Positions 34,672-43,570 of a stretch of DNA of 64,000 nucleotides are shown in pieces. How positions within the stretch are numbered: the stretch's first letter is position 1; each line of letters starts with the position of its first letter. Where the stretch lies: NCBI GenBank assembly GCA_905181865.1, contig CAJIZG010000005.1, positions 478,705 through 542,704 on the forward strand, written 5' to 3'. This stretch comes from Urechidicola croceus (GTDB taxonomy: Bacteria; Bacteroidota; Bacteroidia; Flavobacteriales; Flavobacteriaceae). The translations under genes were made by a program, and so were the position numbers. The notes beneath the pieces are model-generated. The model had not been told where the DNA came from, made no database searches, and saw only the letters and a program-made list of their open reading frames with translations.

Positions 34672-35242
34672 TTGACGAATTGTATATATAATTTTGTCTT
34701 GAATGATAATTTTGAAAAACTGTGGTTCTTTAGGTTGATTTTAACCCTTATGTTAGTTGTTGGCTATTCAGTAGATGATGAGTCGAATGAGATAAATGTG
34801 ATAGAAGTAAGCAGTCTTTCCTTAGCGGAAACTTTAGCACATGATAATTTAATTACTGCAAGCCGTCCGCAACCTCCAATACATGCTAGTTGCGATAAGT
34901 ATACTGGACTTTTAGTTCCGATACTTAAACTAAATAGGGATTCTTTTGAAGTATTATATGGAGGTGCTGTTTTTAAAGATAGTTACCCGTTAATTTCTGA
35001 CTCCAGGCTAGGAGATGACGATTATAAAGGAAGGTGGATGCTATATGAATACTCGTAAAGAAGGAGTAGATCCTTTAAAATATCCAAATGTATATAGTGA
35101 GGAAGATTTAGATTTGGATGACTTTATGTCTAGAGATAATTATTTTGGATGTCCGTTGAAAAACAAAAAAATTAAGGAATTTGGATTAATTAAAAGAGAG
35201 CACAATTTATTTTCGCTCTCTCTTTTTATATTCCTTCACTGA
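34672..35242 (+). pseudogene. Probable decayed lipoprotein gene
   Basis: Two overlapping frames appear to be halves of one old gene. The first (34672-35058, TTG start) gives 128 residues beginning with a hydrophobic leader ending LMLVVGYSVDDES, which looks like a lipobox whose Cys has become Tyr (TAT). Near 35050 the coding sense seems to pass to the +1 frame, which continues KEGVDPLKYPNVYSEEDLDLDDF and ends at 35242. A single indel would join them. No upstream promoter was seen. The original function is not recognised. An alternative is that the second frame is chance. Confidence 0.4.
35195..35227 (+). terminator. Rho-independent terminator
   Basis: Arms AGAGAGC (35195-35201) and GCTCTCT (35215-35221) with a 13-base loop are followed by CTTTTT. 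It lies at the end of the decayed gene and 58 bases before the cytochrome gene, so it insulates the latter from upstream transcription. Confidence 0.65.
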
Positions 35243-35254
35243 GGATATAATTAG

Positions 35255-35262
35255 TATATTTG
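35255..35262 (+). promoter_or_regulatory. Promoter -7 box of the octaheme cytochrome gene
   Basis: TATATTTG matches TAnnTTTG and lies 22 bases before the ATG, just after the terminator. No clear -33 TTG is seen at the right distance. Together with the terminator it indicates a single-gene transcript. Confidence 0.45.
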
Positions 35263-35284
35263 GCGGAATAAGTTTTCTTTTTTT

Positions 35285-37507
35285 ATGACTTTGTATCACG
35301 CTTCACTTTTATCTTTTTTTAGAAATTTAGGAATCTTTATTTGTATTCTTTTTTGCGCTGCTTGTAATTCTAAAGAGAAAGTGGAATACACGGAAATAAA
35401 AGATGGAAAGGAGTTATCTGCTTCCTTTGTGGGTTCAGAAACTTGTAAAACATGTCATTTGGAACAATTTCAAGATTGGCAAGGTTCTCATCACGATCAA
35501 GCAATGAAAATTGCCGATTCTAGTAGTATATTGGCAGATTTTAATAACGAAATATTTACATCTAAAACTGTTAAAAGTAAGTTTTTTAAGAAGGGTGCTG
35601 ATTATTATGTGAATACGGAAAGTGAGGATGGAACATATAAAGATTTTAAAATAGAATATACTTTTGGTGTGACCCCACTGCAGCAATACTTAATCAAATT
35701 TCCGAATGGTGAATATCAATGTTTAACTACTGCTTGGAATAGTGTTGAAAACACATGGTTTTCGTTAAATAGTGCTGTAGATATAAATCATGGTGATTGG
35801 TTGCATTGGACCGGTGGAGCGATGAGTTGGAATACCATGTGTGCTGATTGTCATTCTACAAATCTTCAAAAAAATTACCAAAGTAAAACGGATACCTATA
35901 AAACGACTTTCAGTGAAATAGATGTGAGTTGTGAGGCTTGCCATGGTCCATCAAGTGCACATGTTTCTTTTTATAAGAATCCGATGGAGGACAAACTCCC
36001 TCCATCACTATATATGGATACAAAGATGGATTCTAAGGAAGTGGTAGATAAATGTGCTAGATGTCACTCTAGAAGAGCACAGCTAACGGAGTATTTTGAT
36101 TATTCTGGAAGTTTTATGGATCATTATTCTCCTAGTTTATTGATTGATCCTTTGTATGAATTGGATGGTCAAATTAGAGACGAAGATTACGTATATGGTT
36201 CTTTTGTTCAAAGTAAAATGTATCATAACGGTGTTTCTTGTAAAGATTGTCACAATGTACATTCCTTAAAGTTGAAGAAACAAGGGAATAATCTTTGTTT
36301 GACTTGTCATGAACCTGCATATAATGAACCGTCGCATAATTTTCATTTAGTTGGTTCAGAAGGTGCTCAATGTATCAATTGTCATATGCCAGGTAAAATT
36401 TATATGGGAAATGATTTTAGACGTGATCATAGTTTTAGGATACCTAGGCCAGATCAAACAGTAAGTCATGGTGTTCCAAATGCGTGCAATGGTTGTCATG
36501 AAAATAAATCTCCTCAGTGGGCCAAAGATGTGATTGTATCCAAATTTGGAGAAGAACGTGCTGATCATTTTTCCGATCAATTATTAAAAGGGTATCATGG
36601 AGATATAACTGCTTTCGAGAGATTAATGGCAGACGGAAATTATCCTGAAATTGCACGTGCAACTGCGTTGAGTCTATATGCGAATCAATCATTGGATCCA
36701 AGTCAGTTAAATAACTTGGTTCGTTATTTAAACGATTCTTCGGCAATTGTAAGAAATGAAACGATACTCTCATTGGAAAGAATGAGAAACCAGCAAGTTG
36801 CAAATAATATCATTCCACTATTAACAGATTCCATGAGAATGGTTCGAATTTCTGCAGCTCAATATTTCAATATGCTAGGGATTGATGTAAGTGCCGATCC
36901 GAATTATGCAAAAGCCACAAAAGAATTTTTAGAGGGGATGAATGTAAATGCCGATTTTGCATCTGGGCAGCATCAAATAGGCTTGTATTATCAGGCAAAA
37001 GGGAAAGATGAGAATGCCATGAAATCGTATGAACGAGCTATTAGCATAGATGGGTATCACAATAGATCTAGAATGAATTTAGCATTGTTATATTATCAAA
37101 ATGGAAGGGTAGATGCTGCTGAAAAGTTATACTTAAAAGTTGTTGAACAAGAGCCGGAATTTAGTTATTCCTATTATATGCTTGGATTGTTATATAATGA
37201 AACAGGCGACCGAGAAAAATCATTGGAATATTTAAGTAATACCATAGGAAAGGAACCGGCCAATATGAACGCATATTACAACTATGCATTAATGTTGCAA
37301 CAAGAGGGAAGAAATGTTGAATCTATTAAAGTAGTTGAAAACGGATTACAACTTTTTGTTAACAATGAACGATTGCTTTATGTACAATTATTGGGAGAGA
37401 TTAACACGAAGAATAACAATGCATTGAATACTTGTTCTTTGCTATTGCAATTGGCTCCGAATAATCAAGATTACCAAAAAATTTATAGAGATTTAAAACA
37501 GAATTGA
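35285..37507 (+). CDS. Octaheme c-type cytochrome with TPR domain, lipoprotein
   Basis: This 740-residue lipoprotein (lipobox Cys27) carries eight CxxCH heme c sites: CKTCH, CADCH, CEACH, CARCH, CKDCH, CLTCH, CINCH and CNGCH, all in the first 410 residues. The arrangement resembles the cytochrome c554 / NapC-NrfA-related multiheme group. The C-terminal third has an alpha-helical stretch (about 430-540) and tetratricopeptide repeats (about 555-735; AMKSYERAISIDG, AEKLYLKVVEQEPE). It should be tethered in the periplasm or on the outer membrane and move electrons, with the TPRs binding a partner. No reductase or quinol dehydrogenase gene is adjacent. Electron donor and acceptor are unknown. Confidence 0.9.
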   Translation: MTLYHASLLSFFRNLGIFICILFCAACNSKEKVEYTEIKDGKELSASFVGSETCKTCHLEQFQDWQGSHHDQAMKIADSSSILADFNNEIFTSKTVKSKFFKKGADYYVNTESEDGTYKDFKIEYTFGVTPLQQYLIKFPNGEYQCLTTAWNSVENTWFSLNSAVDINHGDWLHWTGGAMSWNTMCADCHSTNLQKNYQSKTDTYKTTFSEIDVSCEACHGPSSAHVSFYKNPMEDKLPPSLYMDTKMDSKEVVDKCARCHSRRAQLTEYFDYSGSFMDHYSPSLLIDPLYELDGQIRDEDYVYGSFVQSKMYHNGVSCKDCHNVHSLKLKKQGNNLCLTCHEPAYNEPSHNFHLVGSEGAQCINCHMPGKIYMGNDFRRDHSFRIPRPDQTVSHGVPNACNGCHENKSPQWAKDVIVSKFGEERADHFSDQLLKGYHGDITAFERLMADGNYPEIARATALSLYANQSLDPSQLNNLVRYLNDSSAIVRNETILSLERMRNQQVANNIIPLLTDSMRMVRISAAQYFNMLGIDVSADPNYAKATKEFLEGMNVNADFASGQHQIGLYYQAKGKDENAMKSYERAISIDGYHNRSRMNLALLYYQNGRVDAAEKLYLKVVEQEPEFSYSYYMLGLLYNETGDREKSLEYLSNTIGKEPANMNAYYNYALMLQQEGRNVESIKVVENGLQLFVNNERLLYVQLLGEINTKNNNALNTCSLLLQLAPNNQDYQKIYRDLKQN

Positions 37508-37539
37508 GTTATTTTCTGACTTTTGACCTGTATTTTTCT

Positions 37540-37699
37540 TCAGTGTGAAGTGTGCGTTTTTTTTAGAAGAGTTCGAATAGCTTCAGAGGTATCTATTTTA
37601 ACACCGGTAATTTCTAAAAACAGATATGCTCTTATCAGCAGCGTTTTCCTCTAATAGGTGTATTGGCATAACAGCTCTTAATCCTATCTTCTTTTTCAT
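37540..37699 (-). pseudogene. Frameshifted gene remnant in the gap before GH31
   Basis: The 354-base gap at 37508-37861 holds no intact gene. On the minus strand an ATG at 37697-37699 opens MKKKIGLRAVMPIHLLEENA..., which breaks off in frame after about 33 codons. The next frame continues without a stop as LEITGVKIDTSEAIRTLLKK and ends at a TGA (37540-37542). A one-base shift near 37620 would join them. Upstream, KPVNKLIGEFL in yet another frame may be more of the same gene. The parent protein is not recognised. Confidence 0.35.
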
Positions 37700-37799
37700 A
37701 GAAATTCTCCAATTAATTTATTAACTGGTTTTTTTATATCTTTTATTTGGCTCTTAATAAAGTGGCTTTTGGTCAATTAAAATAAGGCCTAAGTTTGAA

Positions 37800-37844
37800 A
37801 TAAAAGCCTTAGCCGAAATAAATTATTTTGGCTAAGGCTTTTAT
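37800..37844 (-). terminator. Strong terminator hairpin after the GH31 gene
   Basis: Arms ATAAAAGCCTTAGCC (37800-37814) and GGCTAAGGCTTTTAT (37830-37844) pair perfectly over 15 bases; the 15-base loop can extend the helix further. On the minus strand the 3' arm ends in GGCTTTTAT, giving a short T-run. It lies 17 bases beyond the GH31 stop and may work in both directions. Confidence 0.8.
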
Positions 37845-37861
37845 CAAAAGAGAATTAATAT

Positions 37862-40258
37862 CTAACCTTTAATTTGAAGGTTTGTAAATTCTTTAGAAAC
37901 TACCAAAGAATTATTTTTAAATTGAACATCTTTTAAATCTATATATTCATTGTCAACTTTTATTGATTTGACATCAAAAGGTAATCCGAATATGTTTATT
38001 TTAAATGTATCGTAAGTAGTTATGTACTGACCTCTTTTATGAATTCTAATAATTAATTTATTGTCGCTTCCTGCTAGATTAAATTTCTTTAGGCTATAGC
38101 GTCCTTTTGTATAATCATATCCATCATTGGCATCTTCGTATAATTCAGAATCTTCCTTTCCTTCTTTATAATAGACATCTAGTGAAAGTTGGTCAATAGT
38201 TTTTTCACCTACATATTGTTGCACAGGGTATTTAGGTATTATAGCACCAGCTTTAACGAAAACAGGCATACTGTCTAGGTCTGCATCTGCCCAAATTTCT
38301 TTACCTCCAGAGATAGATTTTTTGGTCCAATAATTAAACCATTCACCTCTTGGAATATACATTCTTCTTCCCTTAGCATTTGGTTCGTTAATAGGACAAA
38401 TAAGTAACTTGTTCCCACAAATAAACTCATCTACTCTATAATGGGTCTGTGTATCTTCTTGGTCAAACAATACTAATGATTTTAACATTGGCTCTTTGTC
38501 AACCGAGTATTTATAAAAGGATGTATATAAATATGGAAGTAGTTCATATCTAATTTCAATAAATTTACGAACGACATTAGTAATTTCGTCATCAAAAGCC
38601 CAAGGTTCCTGATCGCCATGATCTCCAGAAGAGTGTGTTCTACAGAATGGGTGAAACGCTCCTAGTTGAATCCAACGTGCATACAATTCTCCGTTTGGTT
38701 GTTCAGCAAATCCACCGATATCAGATCCTGCAAAGGAGAATCCGGATAAAGCCAATCGCTGAGCTTGAATGTTTGCAATTTGTAAATGTTCCCAAGATGC
38801 TACATTATCTCCCATCCAAGTAGATGTATAACGTTGAGTTCCAGAATATGCAGAGCGCGTAATTACGAACGGTCGTTTTGGATAATTGAATTTTTTTAAT
38901 CCATGATACGTGGCTCTTGCCATCTGCATACCATAGATGTTATGTGCCTTTTGATGGCTGCATGGGTTCCCGTCATAATCGTGTCTTACATCAGACGGGA
39001 AAGTTTTGCCAGGAACATCCATAACAGCAGGTTCGTTCATGTCATTCCAAACACCTTTTACTCCAATATCTTCAATCAATTCTTTAAACAATCCTGCCCA
39101 CCATTCTCTTACTTCTGGTCTCGTGAAATCAGGAAAATAACATTCTCCCGGCCAAACTTTTCCTTTCATGTAAGGACCATCTGCACGTTTACAAAAATAA
39201 TCCTTGTCTAAGGCTTCTTTAAATACACTATATTCGTTATCTATCTTAATTCCCGGATCAATAATAACTACAGTTTTAAATCCGTTGTCTGCCAATTCTT
39301 TGACCATTCTTTTCGGATTAGGAAAATAATCTTCATTCCATGTAAAGCATCTAAATCCTTCCATATAATCGATATCCAAATAGATAGCATCACACGGAAT
39401 TTTTAAGTCTCTAAATTTTTTAGTAATCTCTTTTACATTGGATTCTGGATAGTAGCTCCATTTACATTGGTGATATCCTAAAGCCCATAACGGCGGTAAT
39501 TCTGGAGTTCCAGTTAAATCTGTATAATTGATAACAACATCCTGCATTTTTGGGCCATAGATGAAGTAGTAATTCATTTCTCCACCTTGTGCCCAGAAAC
39601 TTGTCACATTTCTGCGCTCATGACAAAAGTCAAAATACGTTTTAAACGTATTGTCAAAAAAGATACCGTAAGATTTGTTGTTGTGAAGTCCTGTATAAAA
39701 TGGAATTGCCTTATAAATAGGGTCTGTATCCTTTCCGAAAGCATAAGAATCTGTAGCCCAATTTTCAAAACGTCTTCCTTTTAAGTTTAAGTGCTGAGGT
39801 TTATCGCCAAGACCATAGTAACTTTCTCCTATTTGAGCGGTTTTACTCATTTTTACAATGTCACCACCCAATTCGTAACTTTCCTCCCAGTGAAATCCTA
39901 ATTCATCCTCACAAATAATGGAATTGTCTTTAACATCAAAAATGGCTTTTCTCAAATCTAATTTATAAATATGACAAATTAGTTTTGAGGTAATAATAAT
40001 GTATTTGTCCTCTTCCTCAGAAATCTCAAGATGATTATAACCTCTATTTACATTTTTATCAATTGCATAGGAGAAATCTTTATCAAATTTTCCAACGGTA
40101 GTGTATCTAAATCTAAGAACGCTATCTCTTAAAACTGTTAAATCGAGAATTACATTATTTGAAGTGCTAAAGTGAAGTACATCAACTTCTTTTTTATATG
40201 ATTTTATGGTCGTAGGGAACAGGTCTCCCTTGTATTCTAGTTGTGTATTTAAGATCAT
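37862..40258 (-). CDS. GH31 alpha-glucosidase
   Basis: This 798-residue enzyme releases alpha-linked glucose from the ends of maltodextrins or glycogen-derived chains, with retention. It has no signal peptide and should be cytoplasmic. The nucleophile is Asp406 in KGVWNDMNEP, the GH31 hallmark. DAIYLDIDYMEGFRCFTW and AGSDIGGFAEQPNGELYARWIQLGAFHPFCRTH are further family segments, broken here only by my quotation, and the acid/base Asp should lie in the TSTWMGDN segment. Length and beta-sandwich ends are normal. It follows the glycogen genes on the same strand but a terminator (40350-40393) and its own promoter box separate it from glgB. Confidence 0.93.
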   Translation of the reverse strand: MILNTQLEYKGDLFPTTIKSYKKEVDVLHFSTSNNVILDLTVLRDSVLRFRYTTVGKFDKDFSYAIDKNVNRGYNHLEISEEEDKYIIITSKLICHIYKLDLRKAIFDVKDNSIICEDELGFHWEESYELGGDIVKMSKTAQIGESYYGLGDKPQHLNLKGRRFENWATDSYAFGKDTDPIYKAIPFYTGLHNNKSYGIFFDNTFKTYFDFCHERRNVTSFWAQGGEMNYYFIYGPKMQDVVINYTDLTGTPELPPLWALGYHQCKWSYYPESNVKEITKKFRDLKIPCDAIYLDIDYMEGFRCFTWNEDYFPNPKRMVKELADNGFKTVVIIDPGIKIDNEYSVFKEALDKDYFCKRADGPYMKGKVWPGECYFPDFTRPEVREWWAGLFKELIEDIGVKGVWNDMNEPAVMDVPGKTFPSDVRHDYDGNPCSHQKAHNIYGMQMARATYHGLKKFNYPKRPFVITRSAYSGTQRYTSTWMGDNVASWEHLQIANIQAQRLALSGFSFAGSDIGGFAEQPNGELYARWIQLGAFHPFCRTHSSGDHGDQEPWAFDDEITNVVRKFIEIRYELLPYLYTSFYKYSVDKEPMLKSLVLFDQEDTQTHYRVDEFICGNKLLICPINEPNAKGRRMYIPRGEWFNYWTKKSISGGKEIWADADLDSMPVFVKAGAIIPKYPVQQYVGEKTIDQLSLDVYYKEGKEDSELYEDANDGYDYTKGRYSLKKFNLAGSDNKLIIRIHKRGQYITTYDTFKINIFGLPFDVKSIKVDNEYIDLKDVQFKNNSLVVSKEFTNLQIKG

Positions 40259-40282
40259 AAATGTTTAGTTTACTGAAAGTTG

Positions 40283-40290
40283 CAAAAATA
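40283..40290 (-). promoter_or_regulatory. Promoter -7 box of the GH31 gene
   Basis: The minus strand reads TATTTTTG, a match to TAnnTTTG, 24 bases before the GH31 start and downstream of the glgB terminator. No clear -33 element. Confidence 0.4.
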
Positions 40291-40349
40291 CTAAAAATTA
40301 AACATTGGGAACATATTTTTAACTAAAAGACATACCGATATTTCATAGA

Positions 40350-40393
40350 ATTCCTATTCTTTATTGATCTGTAAATCAAGAAAGAATAGGAAT
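40350..40393 (-). terminator. Terminator of the glycogen operon
   Basis: Arms ATTCCTATTCTTT (40350-40362) and AAAGAATAGGAAT (40381-40393) pair over 13 bases, and the loop contains a further TTGAT/ATCAA pairing. It begins 3 bases after the glgB stop. The T content on the minus strand after the stem is modest, but position and length make it a convincing operon end. Confidence 0.75.
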
Positions 40394-40396
40394 GAG

Positions 40397-42298
40397 TTAA
40401 TTCTGTTTAAAAACTATAAAACCTAGTGGCGGGAGCGTTATTTCAGCAGAATATTTTTTGTTATTCCAAGAAGATTTTTTTACCGTCACTAGTTTTGAAT
40501 TTGAAATTCCACTACCGCCAAATTCCTCAGCATCACTATTAAATAGTTCTTTTAATTTTCCAGATTTTGGAACCCCTATTTTATATTTTTTAAGAGGGTT
40601 TGGAGTCATGTTGCAAATAACAATGACTTCACTATTTTTTCCTTTTCGAATATAAGAAATGACTGAATTTACAGAATCATCATGTGCAATCCATTCAAAA
40701 CTATCATGGTCAAAACCTTTTTCAAAAAGAGCAGGTGTAGTTTTGTAAAATAGATTTAAAGATTTAAAATAGTGTTGTGTTTTTTTATGGGAATCATGCT
40801 CTAAAATATTCCAATCCAAGCTTTTTTCAAAATTCCATTCTTCCTGTTGTCCAAATTCATTCCCCATAAAATTTAAATTAGTTCCAGGATGCGAAAACAT
40901 ATAGCCATACAGTAATCTTAAATTTGAAAATCGCTGCCATTCATCTCCTGGCATTCTTCCCAAAATCGATTTTTTCCCATAGACCACCTCGTCATGGGAA
41001 AGTGGAAGCATAAAGTTTTCTGTAAATGCATACGTAAGACTAAACGAAATATTATTTTGATGATGACTTCTATAAATTGGATTTTTTTCAAAATAGTCCA
41101 AAGTGTCATGCATCCATCCCATCATCCATTTCATACCAAAACCTAGGCCGCCAAAATCTGTTGGTTTTGAAACCATCGGAAAGGCAGTAGATTCTTCAGC
41201 AATAGTTTGCACATCTGGAAATGATTTATAAACTTCAATATTTAATTCTTTTAACAAAGAAACAACAGAAAGGTTTTCTCTTCCGCCAAACTCGTTTGGC
41301 TCCCATTCACCCTCTTCTCTTGAATAATCAAGGAATAACATAGACGCAACAGCATCCACTCTTAACCCATCGGCATGATATTGATCTAGCCAAAAAACAG
41401 CATTACTTATTAGGAAAGAGCGTACTTCATTGCGCTCATAATTAAAAATTAAACTTTTCCAATCTTTATGATATCCTTTTCTTGGATCTGGATGTTCGTA
41501 TAAGTGAGTACCATCAAAAAATCCTAATCCATGTGAATCATCTGGAAAATGAGACGGTACCCAGTCTAAAATGATACCAATATCATTTTGGTGTAATTTA
41601 TCCACTAAAAGTTTGAATTCTTCGGGATACCCGAATCTCGATGTGGGTGCAAAATATCCTGTAAGTTGATATCCCCAAGACGGATCATACGGAAACTCCA
41701 TAATTGGCATCAACTCCACATGGGTAAAGTTCATTTCCTTTACATAGGACACTAATTCATCTGCTAACTCAGTATACGATAAAAATCGATTTTCTTCAAC
41801 ATTGCGCTTCCATGAACCCAGATGTACTTCGTAAACTGAATAAGGGGCATCTAGCGCATTATGCTTTTTACGTTTTTTCATCCAATTAGCATCCTTCCAT
41901 GAATAATTGGAATCCCAAATTACAGAAGCCGTTTTTGGTGGGTGTTCACAGCGCCTTGCATAAGGATCAGCCTTTTCAGTAATAATATTACTGTTGTTAG
42001 AATATAATTTATACTTGTAAATATTTCCTTTTCCAACATGAGGTATAAACCCTTCCCAAATGCCAGATGAGTCCCATCTAACATTTAGTGCATGTTCTTC
42101 CCCAGTCCAAAAATTGAAGTCTCCAATTACCGAGACCTGTTTGGCACTTGGAGCCCAAACGGCGAAATAAGTTCCTTCAACACCATCAACTGTTGTTGCA
42201 TGAGATCCAAATTTCTCATATAATCTAAAATGTTTTCCACTTTTAAATAGATAGATATCTAATTCAGAAAATTTGCTATATGCAGTAACTTTTGCCAT
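40397..42298 (-). CDS. glgB: 1,4-alpha-glucan branching enzyme
   Basis: GlgB (GH13) makes the alpha-1,6 branches of glycogen in the cytosol. The 633-residue protein has an N-terminal CBM48-type domain (about residues 25-115; TYFAVWAPSAKQVSVIGDFN), the GH13 barrel and a C-terminal beta domain. Asp315 in RVDAVASML is the predicted nucleophile, Glu368 in AEESTAFP the acid/base, and LPLSHDEVVYGK holds the third Asp region. GYQLTGYFAPTSRFG is a branching-enzyme segment. Length fits the short form of the family, lacking the extra N-terminal module. It follows glgC by 3 bases and ends the glgA-glgC-glgB operon. Confidence 0.96.
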   Translation of the reverse strand: MAKVTAYSKFSELDIYLFKSGKHFRLYEKFGSHATTVDGVEGTYFAVWAPSAKQVSVIGDFNFWTGEEHALNVRWDSSGIWEGFIPHVGKGNIYKYKLYSNNSNIITEKADPYARRCEHPPKTASVIWDSNYSWKDANWMKKRKKHNALDAPYSVYEVHLGSWKRNVEENRFLSYTELADELVSYVKEMNFTHVELMPIMEFPYDPSWGYQLTGYFAPTSRFGYPEEFKLLVDKLHQNDIGIILDWVPSHFPDDSHGLGFFDGTHLYEHPDPRKGYHKDWKSLIFNYERNEVRSFLISNAVFWLDQYHADGLRVDAVASMLFLDYSREEGEWEPNEFGGRENLSVVSLLKELNIEVYKSFPDVQTIAEESTAFPMVSKPTDFGGLGFGMKWMMGWMHDTLDYFEKNPIYRSHHQNNISFSLTYAFTENFMLPLSHDEVVYGKKSILGRMPGDEWQRFSNLRLLYGYMFSHPGTNLNFMGNEFGQQEEWNFEKSLDWNILEHDSHKKTQHYFKSLNLFYKTTPALFEKGFDHDSFEWIAHDDSVNSVISYIRKGKNSEVIVICNMTPNPLKKYKIGVPKSGKLKELFNSDAEEFGGSGISNSKLVTVKKSSWNNKKYSAEITLPPLGFIVFKQN

Positions 42299-42301
42299 AT
42301 G

Positions 42302-43564
42302 TTAAATTACAAATCCATTAGGAATTACTGCTCCTTTTTTAATAACTACAATACCAGCTTTAATAACGTGGGTATCTGTTTCTGTATCTTCTAAATGAGT
42401 GCCTCCGTTTATTCGAACATCATTTCCGATACAACAATTCATATCGAGTATAGCATTTTTTATAAAACAGCGCGCTCCTATGCCAATAGGTACATTTTTC
42501 TTATTGCTTAATTCATCGAGGTTTTGATAAAAATCACTTCCCATCATATAGGTATTGATTACAGTAGATTCATCTCCAATTCTAGAACGAATACCAATTA
42601 CGGAATGCTCAATTTTTGCGGCGCTTATAATCCCTCCTTCGGCAACGACTGTCCTGTTTAATGTAGTTCCATAAACTTTAGTTGTAGGGAGCATTCTTGC
42701 ACGTGTATAAATACGTTTTGATTTATCATATAAATTGAACTGAGGAATGTCATCTGTCAATCCAAGATTTGCTTCAAAGAAAGAATCAATATTTCCAATG
42801 TCAGTCCAATATCCTTCGAACTGATAGCTTAAAGTTTTATGTTCACTAATTGCTTGTGGAATAATTTCTCCACCAAAATCAATTGTATCAGGATTATTCA
42901 TTAACTCAATAAGCAGGTCTCTATTAAAAATGTAGATTCCCATAGAAGCCAAATAGTTTCTGTCTTGTGATTTCATTTCACCACTAACTTCAGAAGTCCA
43001 ATCTGGTAATAAAGAAGTATCAGGTTTTTCTATAAATGAAGTGATTTGATTTTTGTCGTCTGCCTTTAAAATTCCAAATGAAGTCGCATCCTTGGCGTTT
43101 ACCGGAATTGTGGCGATAGAAATTTTTGCTTTCGATTTTTTATGGGCTTTTACCATTTCGTTGAAGTCCATTTGGTATAATTGATCTCCAGAAAGAATCA
43201 AAGCATATTCAAAATCATGTCGTAAGAAGTGGTGCATACTTTGACGAACAGCATCTGCAGTTCCCTGGAACCAACCTTTGTTTCCTGGTGTTTGTTCTGC
43301 AGCTAATACATCAACAAAAGCCGAACTAAAAAAACTAAAGGAATAGGTGTTCTTGATATGTCTGTTTAACGAAGCAGAATTAAATTGAGTTAAGACATAT
43401 ATTCGTTTAATCTCTGAATTTATACAATTCGAAATAGGAATATCTACCAATCGGTATTTTCCAGCAATAGGAACTGCTGGTTTTGATCTTGATTCTGTCA
43501 ATGGATATAATCTTGATCCTTGTCCTCCTCCTAAAATTATCGATAATACTTCGTTATTAATCAT
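42302..43564 (-). CDS. glgC: Glucose-1-phosphate adenylyltransferase
   Basis: GlgC makes ADP-glucose from ATP and alpha-glucose-1-phosphate, the committed and usually allosteric step of glycogen synthesis. The 420-residue protein begins with the nucleotide-binding segment ILGGGQGSRLYPLTESRSKP and contains the catalytic-site segment ILSGDQLYQMDF and the sugar-site segment SFIEKPD. GGEIIPQAI and YWTDIGNIDSF are also typical. The C-terminal left-handed beta-helix (about residues 300-420) carries hexapeptide repeats. It lies 6 bases after glgA and 3 before glgB. Its substrate is also the expected product of the phosphorylase in the PUL. Confidence 0.96.
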   Translation of the reverse strand: MINNEVLSIILGGGQGSRLYPLTESRSKPAVPIAGKYRLVDIPISNCINSEIKRIYVLTQFNSASLNRHIKNTYSFSFFSSAFVDVLAAEQTPGNKGWFQGTADAVRQSMHHFLRHDFEYALILSGDQLYQMDFNEMVKAHKKSKAKISIATIPVNAKDATSFGILKADDKNQITSFIEKPDTSLLPDWTSEVSGEMKSQDRNYLASMGIYIFNRDLLIELMNNPDTIDFGGEIIPQAISEHKTLSYQFEGYWTDIGNIDSFFEANLGLTDDIPQFNLYDKSKRIYTRARMLPTTKVYGTTLNRTVVAEGGIISAAKIEHSVIGIRSRIGDESTVINTYMMGSDFYQNLDELSNKKNVPIGIGARCFIKNAILDMNCCIGNDVRINGGTHLEDTETDTHVIKAGIVVIKKGAVIPNGFVI

Positions 43565-43570
43565 GTCTCG

